DNA from: Hydractinia symbiolongicarpus | Lineage: Eukaryota > Cnidaria > Hydrozoa > Anthoathecata > Hydractiniidae | Direction: 5' to 3' | Assembly: GCF_029227915.1 (NCBI RefSeq) | Contig: NC_079882.1 | Coordinates: 9,364,001 to 9,424,000, forward strand | DNA: 60,000 nucleotides | Shown: in pieces, positions 46,840-59,286 of the stretch | Layout: each line of letters starts with the position of its first letter | Position numbering within the stretch: the stretch's first letter is position 1 | Position numbers and translations under genes: made by a program | The notes under the pieces: model-generated | What the model saw: the letters and a program-made list of their open reading frames with translations, nothing else | What the model was told of the DNA's origin: nothing | Databases searched by the model: none

Positions 46840-47465
46840 ACATTCAAGGCCTGACATTTCATTTAATGTGTGCCAGCTAAGCACAAAACTAAACTGTGCA
46901 GTAGTTGATGATGTCATGAGAGCCAATAAAGTGGTAAAGAAGTTGAATTTGGATCCCAACATTTCCTTGAAATTTTGGAAGCTTAAGCTTCCATTACAAC
47001 TGACCTTATATTCTGATGCTTCATTTGGGAACCTTCAAGATGGTAGCTCTCAAAGTGGAATTTTTATTTTCCTTAAAGGTGTTGAGAATCTTATGGCACC
47101 TATCACATGGCAGTCTAAGAAGATTAAGAGAGGCGCATAGCACCCTTGCTGTTGAGACACTAGCTTTTGTTAATGGTATTGATACATGCATATGGGTGAA
47201 GAATGTGATAAATGAAGTGTTAAATACTAATCTAGAAGGCATCTTATGCCATACAGATAACAAATCATTGTTTGAAGCTGCCTATTCAACAAAGTCTTTG
47301 GAAGACAAACGGTTAAGGGTTGGCTTCCCTTAGACAGAGTATCAATCAGAAAGGGATTGAATTGAAGTGGATTTCTACCAAACATCAGTTAGCAGATGTA
47401 TTAACAAAACAAGGAGCAAATAGCACACTCTTAATGAATGTGCTACAGAGGGGTCATGAAGAATA
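46840..47465 (+). pseudogene. copia RNase H region, broken
   Basis: Shows SRPDISFNVCQLS, LYSDASFGN (first RNase H Asp), ITWQSKKIKRGA and HTDNKSLFEA, spread over more than one frame with stops near 47138 and 47332. Confidence 0.8.
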
Positions 47466-47735
47466 ATAGCGACCAATTAAATGTTGAGTTATGAAAATTT
47501 GAATTTTGTGTTCAAAATTTTTTTTTGAGTTTTTATCTTTTAGAATTTTTATGATTAAATTCCACACAAGTAATCACACAAAGAAAGAAAGATACATGTA
47601 GTGATGACTTAACCAAGACTAGTACAGTAGAGGGTTTTGGTTAAAGGCCAGTTTTGCCCCAAGACCACTGTTCTAAGCGAGTAGGAGTCGCTAAAAATTC
47701 CTCTCACATTCGAATAACCAACTGAACGCCAAACT

Positions 47736-47755
47736 GAAAGAAAATAAAGGGAGAT
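47736..47755 (+). other. Polypurine tract of copia element
   Basis: Purine-rich GAAAGAAAATAAAGGGAGAT directly before the 3' LTR, the second-strand primer in LTR elements. Confidence 0.7.
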
Positions 47756-47983
47756 TGTTGATCTTCTATCTAGGCGATTACTAATAAGAATCACTTGGTG
47801 GTGGGGTTTTAATTGTGTTAAACCAGTATCATTGGTAATTCGCTGTGTTTAGTAAAAGTGGTGTTCCATAGTGTTGAGTTGAATCAATCACACTAATTTA
47901 GCGTTGCGTTCTACACAGAAAGAACTATTGTGAAGATAACCTACAGGTTAGTCTTTTATATATATATATATTCCTAGTTAACA
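47756..47983 (+). repeat. 3' LTR of copia element
   Basis: 228 bp, same ends as the 5' LTR, one TA unit shorter, followed by the CTAGC duplication. Confidence 0.9.
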
Positions 47984-48096
47984 CTAGCTGAAAGATTTTT
48001 TTTAAATTTCAGCTTAGAAAATATTTAGCTAGCTAACTAGGTAGAGCTCAACCAGTTTTATGAATAACTTTTTTTATAGACAGAATATAACAAATT

Positions 48097-48431
48097 ATGA
48101 GTTTGAAAAATAGAGATGTAATTGAGTGGTTTAAGACATTAATTGACAGGTGTGTTCAAAATGTATGTGAACAGTTTTGCACCAATTTTCTGAAAGATCG
48201 GACAATGTTTAATGATAAAAGAGTCTTTGATAAAATTAAGAGAGTCGTCCCCAAGGATTTGGTGATACTGCTTTTTCGTTGCCTCTTATTGCCACAGACG
48301 TTTCTTCTTCTGCTACAAAAAGAAAGGACATTAATGCACAGCTTCAAAAATATTTGGAAAACCTACAGTCCTTAGAAGGAAAGTTAATTCAGCATAAAGT
48401 ATGCGAGGAAGGGTGCGATGATGTGTTTTGA
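48097..48431 (+). pseudogene. Small unrecognised gene with one frameshift
   Basis: ATG at 48097 lies 17 nt after a TTTTTATAG acceptor, like other starts in this window. The first 51 codons (MSLKNRDVIEWFKTLIDRC...) end in one frame. From the CCCC at about 48251 the sense-looking frame is shifted by one base and runs through GFGDTAFSLPLIATD and a helical segment (INAQLQKYLENLQSLEGKL) to a TGA at 48429-48431. About 111 residues in total if the shift is a homopolymer error. It may be a real helical protein gene with an assembly error, or a recent pseudogene. I do not recognise the family. Confidence 0.45.
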
Positions 48432-48439
48432 AACAGTTA

Positions 48440-51400
48440 TGTTATTAGTTTCATCAAATTTTAAAAAGTCAATGTATACTGTGCAGTATGAAGGAGAAGA
48501 TGAGACGTGAACTTCCCTCTTCTTGTCAAATAAGAGAATGGGGAACTGATTATCATTTCCTAGTTTTTTGGTTTATATATGTGTATATATTAGTAGTACA
48601 TTCCTAGTAGTTCCGTAGTTTCTCTTACTCCTTTTAGTAGATGGTTTTTTCTTATCAATTTAATTTTTCTATCTAGGTGATTCAAGAAATATATTGGCCA
48701 GTGTCTGTCTGATATTTCATGCTGCTACATCCTTCCGTATGTATACAACAAACTTAGTATGAATTTGTGATATTTTGGATGCACCAATGATTGTATTGGA
48801 TGTAAAAGTGGTTCTTGGATCCTTCATCATTAAGCGATTTTTAATTTTTACTATTTGCGTATATACCATTTACAGAAACACTGTAGTATAATAGAACAAT
48901 AACTTTTTTACTGCTAATTTAAAAGTATCTGCATTATCTTATGTTTAACGCAATGACTGTATTTGTACAAATTTTGTTTACTCAAAAATTAGGATTTACA
49001 ACTTATATGAAGTCTGGTCTGCAAGATATTATTGCTCTACGGCTTTAGCCAGTAGAAGTTTAAAATAGGCTTCTTTTTTGTTGCCGTTTTTGCTATCGAG
49101 ACTAGTGAAGCACGGAAGGGTACCAGTCTAGTGTAGCAGTATATATGTGAATTAATAGTTTTTGAGTGTTGATAACAGAACTAACTTGTTAAACGGTACG
49201 AAAGGTACAAAAACTTTTTATTTTGACAAATCATTTTGAATTATTAATGTATGTTTAGTTAGTTTCGCCATTTTCACAAAGCTACAACGGTAATTTGTTA
49301 ATTTTTTTGTGGTCTGAAACTTTATGAAGCAAGATTTGTATTTGCTTACAAGAAGTTTCAACAGGCTAAAATTCGTTTTAAAAAACGAAATAAATAAAAA
49401 AATTGTTTTTATTGATTTTCACATTTCATTTATGTTTCATAAGATCAGTGTTTACAAACTTGAACTCATTTTTTACATTCATATTTTTCTTTTCCAGTTC
49501 CGTATAGATATAAATCAGTAATACGCCGTAGAAATTCTTGCCTAAACAGCTTTGGAAGTTCTGTATAGTTTCTTGAAATAATACATGTTTCGGCAGTATT
49601 TTTATAGAGTGACAATTTTGAAATCAGTATTTCTGGGGTTTTTTTATTATATTTGGTCATTTCTATAATGGCAGAGTTGTGTCATTATATTTTTATTGGG
49701 TTTGAAGGATATGTAAATTTAAATCAACGTTTACCGAAAATTTGAAGTTTTTTAAACATTAAGACCAAGACATAAATTTTTATGGTATTGAAATAACGTA
49801 TGTTTACGCAAATCTGGTTATTCCTAATTCTAGAACAAAAGATATGAGAATTTCAGTTCAGGCTATTTTTCGTTAAAACAGACTTTTTTATACCTCGGTT
49901 TTTGTGCCATTTTGTTTCCCTTTTTCCTTTAAATAAACTTTTTAACTAGTTGCGGCACAAACAATAATTTTATGTAAATTAAATTGCAGAAACTTAAATG
50001 TCGGCTGATAACAATATTCAACATTACAATGCTAACAATGCTAAGGATGAATCATGATGGGTTACTTAAAATATTATTCTGTTACTATTAGTGTTTATTT
50101 GTGTACCTTGATGATAACACCAAATAGTTGATGTTTACCTAACAAACTAGCTACAATGTGACAAAAAACATTGCCAAGCGACTAGAAATTTTTCCACAAG
50201 TAGATGTAGCTTTAGGGGACGCACAAATATTTAATGTTAGAGTCAACGGACAATTTCTGACATACAGAGTTGGAAAACCAGAGTGATATTATATGCTATA
50301 AATATTATATGCTTGTTATCTCCTCACAGCCATTACCCACCGTTATTTGTGTGCATTGCTTTAGAATTCTGTCGACAGTGCCAAGGGTCCTGAGAACTAG
50401 TTTAAAAAAGGATGCTTATAATAAGCAAGGTGCAAAGTTATCAGTAAACTACTTGGTGGCTGTGTATGACTCCACAGATTTGCCAATCTTTTTAATACCA
50501 AAGTTTGTGTGTGTCTCATTACTTGCAGTACCATTTCGAGACAGACAAACATTGTTGTTTTAAGAGTTTTATCAAAACATATGTATATTTACATATGTTT
50601 TTAGCCATTCAGTTTGGTTATGCTTGCAAAAAAATGTGAACATGGCCCATTTTTATAATTGTTCCATGATCAGATTTAAAAAATAATTTTTTGAGGAAAC
50701 ATTTTAGCCGAGGAGATTTGATATAACCAAATGGTAGGTTAAACTTGTGGCTGCTTAATCAGTTACGTTATACCTTACTAATTAACTTTTTTTGGTTATA
50801 AACCAAGGCGATCAGTTGAATAGCTACATAGCTAAGCTAAGGATAATTGAGAACCACCTTCTTGTTGTTTGACCCGCACCCGAGAGCCAGCTAGCTAGCT
50901 ATGCATACTGAAAACAAAAACGTATGCAAAAGTCAAGTATTGTTAGGGAAAAATGGAGATTTAAAAAAATTCTTACATTAATATTGAATTTAGACACTTC
51001 AACACCTGTTAGAAAAGGAAATGTTGCACTACACTAACAACAAAACAGCGCCATGTTAAATTTTCAGCGACATGCCTAAAACGTTCCTTAAACGCATGTC
51101 TACGCTGTTATTAACGGCCCGAAAATTTTACTTCGGCCGCTATGCTGAAAAAATCGGGATAACCCGAGTGTTGTTACGTGCAGTTGGCTATTCTTCAGGA
51201 ATCACAATTTACAGTTTATACCTTTAGAACAAAACCTGTAGGAAATCAAACACACAACCTTTTCTTGCAGTTTGTCATGCTTTTTAAAAGATTTCAGACT
51301 GGTTAAAAAACTTGAGTGTTGAAAATAATATTGTTTTTTTTTCCGTTAATTAAAACACTAATCCTAAATGGTGCTTTACTCGCGATTACCGTTTCAACCC

Positions 51401-52560
51401 TGATATCAAGGCGGATTTATTACTACCCCGGGGATAAAGAAATAATAAAGTAAATACGGTCCCTGCACGGATTTTTTATATATAAGCTGGGGCCTGAGGC
51501 TGGCAAGTCTTATAAACGTTTTGGTAAACAAGGTTCTTATTTAAAAAAATGAGTAACCTTGTATATGGGTACTGTCATAATTTTTGTGGTCGGCTCTTCT
51601 GTATTTTTTTTCAATCAATCGGCAAAGAACTCTTACGACACCCCACTGGGGCTCGAACCCGTCAGAGCCTGGTGTATCACAACATCTCCTTGCGATTAAA
51701 ACCTCAAGGTTTATCTTGAAGAGCTCTGGGGTTTAAGTTGCTTCCGGTCTCTTTCCATATCGGGTAACAGGGACAGTTGACTCGTACTCAATAAAAAAAG
51801 TTTAAAAGTGGTTGATTCACTTGAAAGGCGTTAATCCAGTAAATCTAGTACCCAATCTCGTACCCAAGTCTCTTATACGCCTAATTTTGACGGGACGTAA
51901 CTATGTAAATACACTGGTAGCGAGATTGTAAATCTTCTTCTTATTTTTTTAGTATAAGAGTGACCCTTTCGTTTTTGTTACACAGCATTTTATCCTTTCC
52001 AGGGTTCGTTTTTCGCTTTATGAATGTAGTGCGACAGAAGAGATCTTTTCGTACCATAATGTGTGTCAAAAAGCGAAAAAGGCTCTGGGAAAGAGATTTT
52101 TTGTGGGGAAAAGGGTTTAATGGCCCGTGACTTCATTAATATATAACAAAGCATTTACATTCCCTGGTTTTACAACCTCTCGCGGTAAAATTTAATTAGA
52201 ATACAATAACTAAAATTCCCAGCTAATCAAATGACTTTATGAAAAATGTTTGAATATAGTTTTTAGGGGCGCTCTTAAAGACAGTTGTAAAAACTGTATT
52301 CACCTTTGCCTGTTACAGACAGACTCACGGAAGGAACCTATAAGAAGGTGATATTATAAAATACAACTTCCAGTTGTCCTGGAATTAAAATTTTTTTTTC
52401 TTCTTATTTAATAAAAAGTATTTTTCCTCTATTATTTCCTATATTTCCTCTTTTTTTGGATATTTTTGATTATTGCAGTCTTTTTTTTCAATACAAGCTA
52501 TTAGTATTACTGCTCAGTAGATGGCTTTAATTAGGATAACATCAATACGTTAAAGTGCGC
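48440..52560. other. Mostly uncharacterised intergenic stretch
   Basis: AT-rich, no gene I can support. At 49999 an ATG sits 8 nt after an ATTGCAG acceptor but its frame stops after 19 codons. A 40-codon open stretch at 50143-50284 (LEIFPQVDVALGD, then IFNVRVNGQFL) looks protein-like but has no start and no partner exon. Near 51651 (minus strand) there is a B-box-like GGGTTCGAGCCCC, perhaps from a tRNA-derived SINE. Confidence 0.4.
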
Positions 52561-52574
52561 CAATCTACCTTAAC

Positions 52575-52765
52575 GGAAAAAAATGTCGGCAAAAAGTGAC
52601 TAAATTTTGGCTAGATGACTTATATTTTTTGCTGACTAAAATTTTTGCCGACTTTTTTATTACCGACCAAACTTTTTTTCCGACTTTTTTTTCCGACCTA
52701 ACATCTTTGCCGACTTTTTTTTTTCGACTAAATTTTTTTTGCCGATTTCTTTATTTTTTATGAAA
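52575..52765. repeat. Degenerate minisatellite of CCGAC plus T-tracts
   Basis: About eight copies of (T)GCCGAC or CCGAC followed by runs of 6-10 T and a short A/C segment. Confidence 0.75.
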
Positions 52766-52978
52766 TTTTTACCGCAAGAGCACACTCCGTTTTATATACC
52801 ACAGGATGGATATTTGTTTCATTATCCATGATTGGTTTTCAAAGAACACATTAATGTAAAAAACAATTTCTTTCTTTCTTCTTCTTTTTTCCTTCTGTTG
52901 TTTTTGAAGTTATTAACAACTCTTGATATAAACTTAAAGGGAAAAATTTGTTTTGTTTTTATTTCTCTCGTATTTACT

Positions 52979-53251
52979 TTATTTCTTCTTCAAAGTTACT
53001 AGAGATTTTTTCTGCTCTGTGAGGGTATTTATTGCAATTCTTTTATACCTTATTGGAACTTCCGACTCCCAATGGGTCGCTAATTTAACTATTGAGCGTT
53101 GATATAATGAATCATGCTTATTTTTTTTTTTTTTAGAACATATGTCATTGACGAATCGTTTGTAAAATTCTGGTTGTGTTGGAAGCACTACGTCTCTTTC
53201 CATTTTATTCATGTATATTCCCAAGAACCTAACAAAAATGGATCCTATCAT
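52979..53251 (-). pseudogene. Penelope-like reverse transcriptase fragment
   Basis: Contains LPTQPEFYKRFVNDICSKKK, where FVND occupies the place of the catalytic YVDD-type motif, and THWESEVPIRYKRIAIN. I recall these two motifs spaced further apart in Penelope-like elements, so an internal deletion probably lies after KHDSLYQRS. One catalytic Asp is replaced by Asn. The frame ends in a Lys run. A dead fragment. Confidence 0.55.
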
Positions 53252-53455
53252 TAGGCAACCATCTACTTGCCTAATCAGGCAACCATTTACAGTGAATAAG
53301 TAGTCAGATAATAAGTAGTTTTTAAATTAATCTTTCCTTACAAATTGGTTTCAAGGCTTTTTAGACATAAATTAGACATAATACTAGTGAAGAATGTTTC
53401 TACATCGTAAGATGACAACTCCTCGTCATCTTTTAATGTGACGAGTCTTAATAAA

Positions 53456-54187
53456 TCTATATATTAATAAGCCAGTTCCGTGTGTCTGTAACAGGCAAAG
53501 TTGATATCGTCATTTTCCTTTGATGTCGCCGAAAAATGCATGTCTAATATGTCAAATTTTCTGACGTTACGACGCGACGAAAATAACACTACTTTAACGT
53601 CAATATCCTATATTAAATTAATGAAGCCATTACAGTGCACCTAAAACTTTGAGGCCAAATAACTTGGAAACGAGGTGGTGACGTCAATGATTTTTCACCG
53701 CGTGGGTAACTAGGGACCAACTAGGACCAATTTGGGTAATTTTCCCAAACCTGGGTCCCCGAATCCGTTTCGGAATGGACGGGTTGATGACGTCATCGAA
53801 AAACCTTCAAATCCTAATATCTCTGCAACCGTTTACCAAAAGTACATGATCCTATACATTTTCTTAATCAGTACTTCAAGATCTATACGATGAAGGCAAC
53901 AGGTATACGAATTTCTTAAAAAAATTTTTGGGTTCTGACGGTTCATTGCTGACGTCAGCAAAATTTTTAAAACCTTATATCTTCTTAGGCGTTTGTCGAA
54001 AACATATGATCCTATACATTATTTTGACCAGTGTTTCAACCTCTACACATTACAGACAAAGAATAAACAAATCTCGCAATGTTTTTTTATCTGCACTGCA
54101 CTGCTGACGTCAGCAAAACATCAAAAACAACTTTCTTTTTATTGACCTTTTGCCTAAGTGGATTTATCCACGGGCTTTATACACTAG
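53456..54187 (+). mobile_element. Non-autonomous Helitron, tandem copy 1
   Basis: Starts TCTATATATTAATAAGCCAG after an A. Ends in a hairpin (GTGGATTTATCCAC) followed about a dozen bases later by CTAG. TC start, hairpin and CTAG end are Helitron hallmarks. No Rep/helicase coding region. Shares its body with copies 2 and 4. Confidence 0.85.
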
Positions 54188-54765
54188 TCTATATATTAAT
54201 AAGCCAGTTCCGTGTGTCTGTAACAGGCAAAGTAGATGTGCTCATTTTTCTTTGATGTTGCCGAAAAACACATGTCCAATATGTTAAATTTTCTGACGTT
54301 ACGGCGCGACGTGAATATCACTACTTTAACGTTAATATCCTATATTAAGTTAATGAAGCCACTACAGTGCACCTAAAACTTTGAGGCCAAATAACTTGGA
54401 AACGAGGTGGTGACGTCAATGTTTTTTCACCGCGTGGGTAACTAGGGACCACCTAGGATCAATTTGGGTAATTTTCCCAAACCTGGATCCCCGAATCCGT
54501 TTCGGAATGGACGGGTTGATGACGTCATTAAAAAACCTTTAAACCCTAATATCTCTGCAACCGTTTGTCAAAAGTACATGATCCTATACATTTTCTTGCT
54601 CAGCGTTTCAAGATCTATACGATAAAGGCAACAGGCATACACATTTCTGAAAAAAAACATTTTGTGTTCTGACATGTCTCTGCTGACGTCATCAAAATTT
54701 TAATGACGGTTGTTTTTCTCTGTTATCCTGCCTAAGTGGATTTTTCCACGGGCCTTATCGACTAG
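54188..54765 (+). mobile_element. Non-autonomous Helitron, tandem copy 2
   Basis: Begins TC directly after the CTAG of copy 1 and ends with hairpin plus CTAG. 578 bp; lacks part of the central segment found in copies 1 and 4. Confidence 0.85.
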
Positions 54766-57190
54766 TCTATATAATAATACGCCAGTTCCGTGTGTCTGTA
54801 ACAGGCAAAGTTGATATCGTCATTTTCCTTTGATGTTGCCGAAAAAAATCTTTGATGTTGCCGAAAAAATTATGTCTTCTTTGTCGTGAAAAGCCGCGAG
54901 TTTTGTGTGGTTTGTTAAATGAAGTTCTAGCACAAAGTAACGGAAATTGTGTTTGCAAAAAAGATGGCTGTCCTTTTTAAGCATTTGTCTTCTCTTGCCT
55001 TCAAAATAAATCTTTACAAAAGCATTTAAAAAGGGGCATGGTATATAAATGAAGTATAGAAAGGTTTCTGTAAGGTTTGTTTATGTTTTTTAAAGTTTTG
55101 ATGATATTATTGATGCGAGACATGTTTGTTAGCTAGCATCAACCACACCAACAACAACTAGCTAGGTAGCTAGGAATTTATAAATATGTAGCCATGTTCT
55201 TTATACCTAGCTAAGTCTCCAGTTTATATTTAAGTGACCAGCTATTAGCTGCTGTAGCTACCTTATGTTAGCTTCAGTTTTATGTTGCTTTTTACATGTA
55301 AGCTAATCTTAGTGGTCTTTGCTAAGAATGTGACTGTAACTTATTTTAATTGACATTTTAAGCTTAAATTAACAAGCCACAACAACTTTTAAAAAAGTAT
55401 TACATAATATTTAAGAAGAGTTTAAGGACTGTTTTTAAGCAAATAATGTATTTTTCACAATTTGTGTATGCAAATAATGTATTTTTCACATTTTGTGTAA
55501 CTAAACTTATATACATCGGTTACATGCAATATGACGAAACGATTTTTATTTAACGTGTAGTAATTCTGGTACCTTAAGTGTAGTGATTTTTGTTGTTCTA
55601 GATGTTCTAACTAAAATGTTTTTGTTTATGGCATTTTGTCTCAATTAAGAAAAGTTTCAACTTTTTTGAGGGAGTACAACACCGAAAAAACTTGTGTTTT
55701 TTTTATATTTTGTTTAAATTCTTACCGGGCAGGACTCTGTACAACATACCGAAATGACTGATCCCTCTCTATTTATAGATTTGATGCGTTCCAAATCACA
55801 GTTTTTTGAAATTTTGGGTAATATTTAATGAGTACAAGATGCAAATACTGATTTTTGTTGAATCAGAAGTATTTCCTACAACCATTCTTTTTTTACACTT
55901 TTGTGGAGAAAAAGTGTATGCAATATCATCAGAATAACTGATTTTGTTGCAAACTGTTTTTCTTTTTCAAATTTTGGATTGAAATATTGTTATAAAGGGC
56001 ATATATCAATAGACATATATATACCAAAATAGTTAAATTCTGCAAACTTTGATTTTGTCGTTCACCTCTCATCTTTTATATTTTGATTAAACTTTTGAGG
56101 AAAACCATAGGAATTATTTAGAATTTGTATTTTGTGTTGCAAATTTAGTGCAAAAATTTAACTGTTGTGAGGGAGGACCATATGCAATTATATATACTAA
56201 AAATAATAATTTGATATTCTACAAGTTGTATTTTTGTATGCACTTAAATGACTGCTTTTTCTGAGTTGAATTTGATGGGTTTCATATCAATTTTGTGGAA
56301 GATTTTATGGCTGAAGACAATATAGAACATGCCAATTGAACTGATTTTTGTTCATATTTTGATTTGCTCCTCATAAACCTTTGTGTTCTACATTTATTGT
56401 AAACTTTTGTGAGGAAGGACCATATATATATACAATGTTTTCAAAATAATGATTTTTGTTGATTTGAAATTTACTCCTTGCATATTGCTTTTTCGACATT
56501 TCAGGTTAAAATGTTTGGTAAAGTCAGTACGGATCATTAGACAAAAAATTGTTTTGTTAACCGGTTAATTTTTACATTTTGTGCATATTTTTGCGGGAGA
56601 GGATGGTATGCAACCGAATAAATGATTTTTCAAAGTTTAACTTTTTGTTTTTAGGTGTTTTGTGTTTGTTTAAGTTTGGCTTTTTGATATTGTTTAAAAT
56701 GCGTAAAGAACTTATTTCATAGATCTGTGCTTACTGTTGCAAGCCTTTCTTTTCGACACTTTAGATTAAAATATTGAAGGTTTTCAACATAATCACATAA
56801 TAAGATGTATACATATTTGAGATATGTGTTATTTCTGACATTATTATTATTATTGTTGTCGTAACTGTCTGGGTTGTGACTGTCAATGTTGTAACTTTCT
56901 ACTAACTAGATTTTACACCTTGCACGCCGTTGTTTTTCATATTTTGTCTGAAGTTTTGTTGGGAGGATTTCATGCGATTTGACATTTGATATTTTGTGTT
57001 AGATTTTAAGAACTTTTTTGTTAAATTATGACTTATATACTTTCTTTTTATGCATTTTCAGATTATTTTTTTTAGTAAAAGGCATATTCAATATACTGAA
57101 ATATTTGCTGATGTCATCAAAATTCAAATGACAGAACTTTTCAATTGTTTTTCTGCCTAAGTGGATTTTTCCACGGGCCTAATCGACTAG
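54766..57190 (+). mobile_element. Non-autonomous Helitron, tandem copy 3, with large unrelated interior
   Basis: Same TC start and hairpin/CTAG end, but about 2.2 kb of different sequence replaces the usual body. At 54867-54980 an open stretch rich in Cys (LCLLCREK, then CGLLNEVL, then CVCKKDGCPF) ends in TAA. From about 55640 to 57080 there are loosely periodic units with TGATTTTTGTT and TTTCATATTTTG-type motifs. No transposase recognised. Confidence 0.75.
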
Positions 57191-57945
57191 TCTCTATAAT
57201 AATACGCCAGTTCCGTGTGTCTGTAACAGGCAAAGTGGATATGTTCATTTTCCTTTGATCTTACCGAAATTTTCTTTGAAGTAACCGAAAAATGCATGTC
57301 TAATATGTTAAATTTTCTGACGTTACGGCGCGACGTCAATAACACTACTTTAACGTCAATATCCTATATTAAATTAATGAAGCCGTTACAGTGCACTTAA
57401 AACTTTGAGGGCAAATAACTCGAAAACGAGGTGGTGACGTCATTGTTCTTTTCACTGCATGGGTAACTAAGGACCACCTAGTATCAATTTGGGTAAGTTT
57501 CCCAAACCTGAGTCCCCAAGTCCGTTTCGAAATGGACGGGTTGATGACGTCATCAAAAAACCTTCATACCTTAATAAACTGTTTGTCAAAAGTACATAAT
57601 CCTATACATCTTTTTGATCATCGTTTCAAGATCTGTACGATGAAGGAAACAGGTATACAAATTTCTACAAAATATTTTTTGGGGTTTTGAGGGGCAATTG
57701 CTGACGTCAGCAAACATTTTAAACCCTTATATCTCATTAACCGCTTATCAAAACCACATGATCATATACATTTTCTTGATCAGCAGTTTAAGCTCTACAC
57801 AATAGAGGCAACGTGAAAACAAATTTCCAAGAAAAAATATTTTGTCTCTTGACAGATCCTTGCTGATGTCATCAAAATTTAAGTAACGGTTCTTTTTTAC
57901 TGTTATCCTGTCTAAGTGGATTTTTCCACGGGCTTTATCGACTAG
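57191..57945 (+). mobile_element. Non-autonomous Helitron, tandem copy 4
   Basis: Starts TCTCTATAATAATACGCCAG directly after the CTAG of copy 3. Ends with hairpin GTGGATTTTTCCAC and CTAG followed by T. 755 bp, body similar to copy 1. Confidence 0.85.
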
Positions 57946-59280
57946 TCTGGAACAATCATCAATGACGTAATCATTTTTTTATAGAGGCTGTAGATATTTT
58001 GAAATAAATTTGGACGTCTAATAGACAGCTGTACCAGTTTGATCTGTTATTGGTCATAGTTTTAATTCCTTAAGATTAATCTCGCTTTTATTTTGAAATT
58101 TGTATCTTAGCAGTGGCAAAGAATCTAGCAGGTTGACTGGATGACGGTCTCTTGACCTAATCTGGATGGTTCTCAAAGTGCCTGTAGAGTAAATGTTGAA
58201 AACCGTAGACGTAAGAATGGTGTCATATGCTCATATCACTATTTTTTCGTTTATCATGTGATCAATCTTGTTGACACATTTGTTAACGATAATAAGTAGT
58301 TTGATAAATATTGAGATCAGATAATTTTTTTTTGCAACAATTCAGCAGTTAACACAAACGTTTCAAATGTTATTATTCTTTCTAACTTAACAAACATATT
58401 TACTATAATCTAACTATAATTACAATTATTCAAATGCTACATGGTATATACATTTTTCCTTAAATAACTAAATTTTAATTATTTTAAAGATTGCTTCTTA
58501 ACAGATTTTGAAAGCCGGTTACCCTCCATGACAAGTTATAATTTTGTAGTAAGTTTTGCACACTTGCGCTAAAATCAGTAAAGTTATCACGCGAAAAAAC
58601 GTTTGTAATATCGAGAGAGAAAAACACACTAGATCACCCGAAGGTTAAAATTCATGCAAAAATTGTTACGAATAACATAGTACACGCGTTCTTTATCGAA
58701 AGAAACATGCATTTCTAAGTTCAGCCTTTAAGTTTCTTAACTTTAAGGAAGATTTTCATAAAATTTATGGAGTCAGATCCGTTTTACCTTAAAAGTACTT
58801 TTTGGCAGGAGACCACTATCTATCTACATACGTTTTTTTAATTTTCTCGATATCTTGTAAGTTAGTGGTTACAAGTACCTACAATCTCAGCCTCAAGTAA
58901 AGAAAACATTGTAAAAAAGACGTGTAATAAATATAAAACATGAATTAAAAACTATGTAAAAGAATAGTATGCACAAGAATTGTGGAACTTTCCACTCAAA
59001 AAAGGAAATCGCACAAAATGTTTGCGAAAATTTAGCTCTCAGACTTTGACTGGTTGTAATTTTCTGCGTTTTTTTCTTTTCTTCACTTTTCAGATATAGC
59101 AGAGGTTTTTTAGGTCTTGATTGGAATAAAAGAAACCAGGTAAAAATCTGACAACTTTTGAATCTATAGTAGATAAACAAGGTTACAGCGCTTAAGTAAG
59201 TTCACACCATATAATTTTTTTACTTTTAATCCCAATCTTGTGCATGTAAATACAAATGCAGTGCTCTCAAGAATATCAAC
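57946..59280. other. AT-rich spacer with no gene seen
   Basis: No convincing coding region; the small minus-strand frame at 58893-59180 has no recognisable motif. Confidence 0.4.
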
Positions 59281-59286
59281 ACAAAA

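Larger units (their letters stand above)
42120..47983 (+). mobile_element. Decayed Ty1/copia LTR retrotransposon with nested DNA element
   Basis: LTRs at 42120-42349 and 47756-47983 start TGTTGATC and end TTAACA. Five-base duplications CTAGC flank it at 42115-42119 and 47984-47988. The order gag, protease, integrase, reverse transcriptase, RNase H is the Ty1/copia order. LTRs differ by about six substitutions plus one TA unit over 228 bp, so the insertion is moderately old. All coding regions carry stops or frameshifts, and a piece between protease and integrase appears missing. The reverse transcriptase is split by the element at 45285-46406. Confidence 0.9.

Noticed and set aside
50143-50284. 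Exon of a selenoprotein W-like protein
   Set aside because: Only a vague resemblance (VRVNG segment), no CxxU region, no start and no partner exon.
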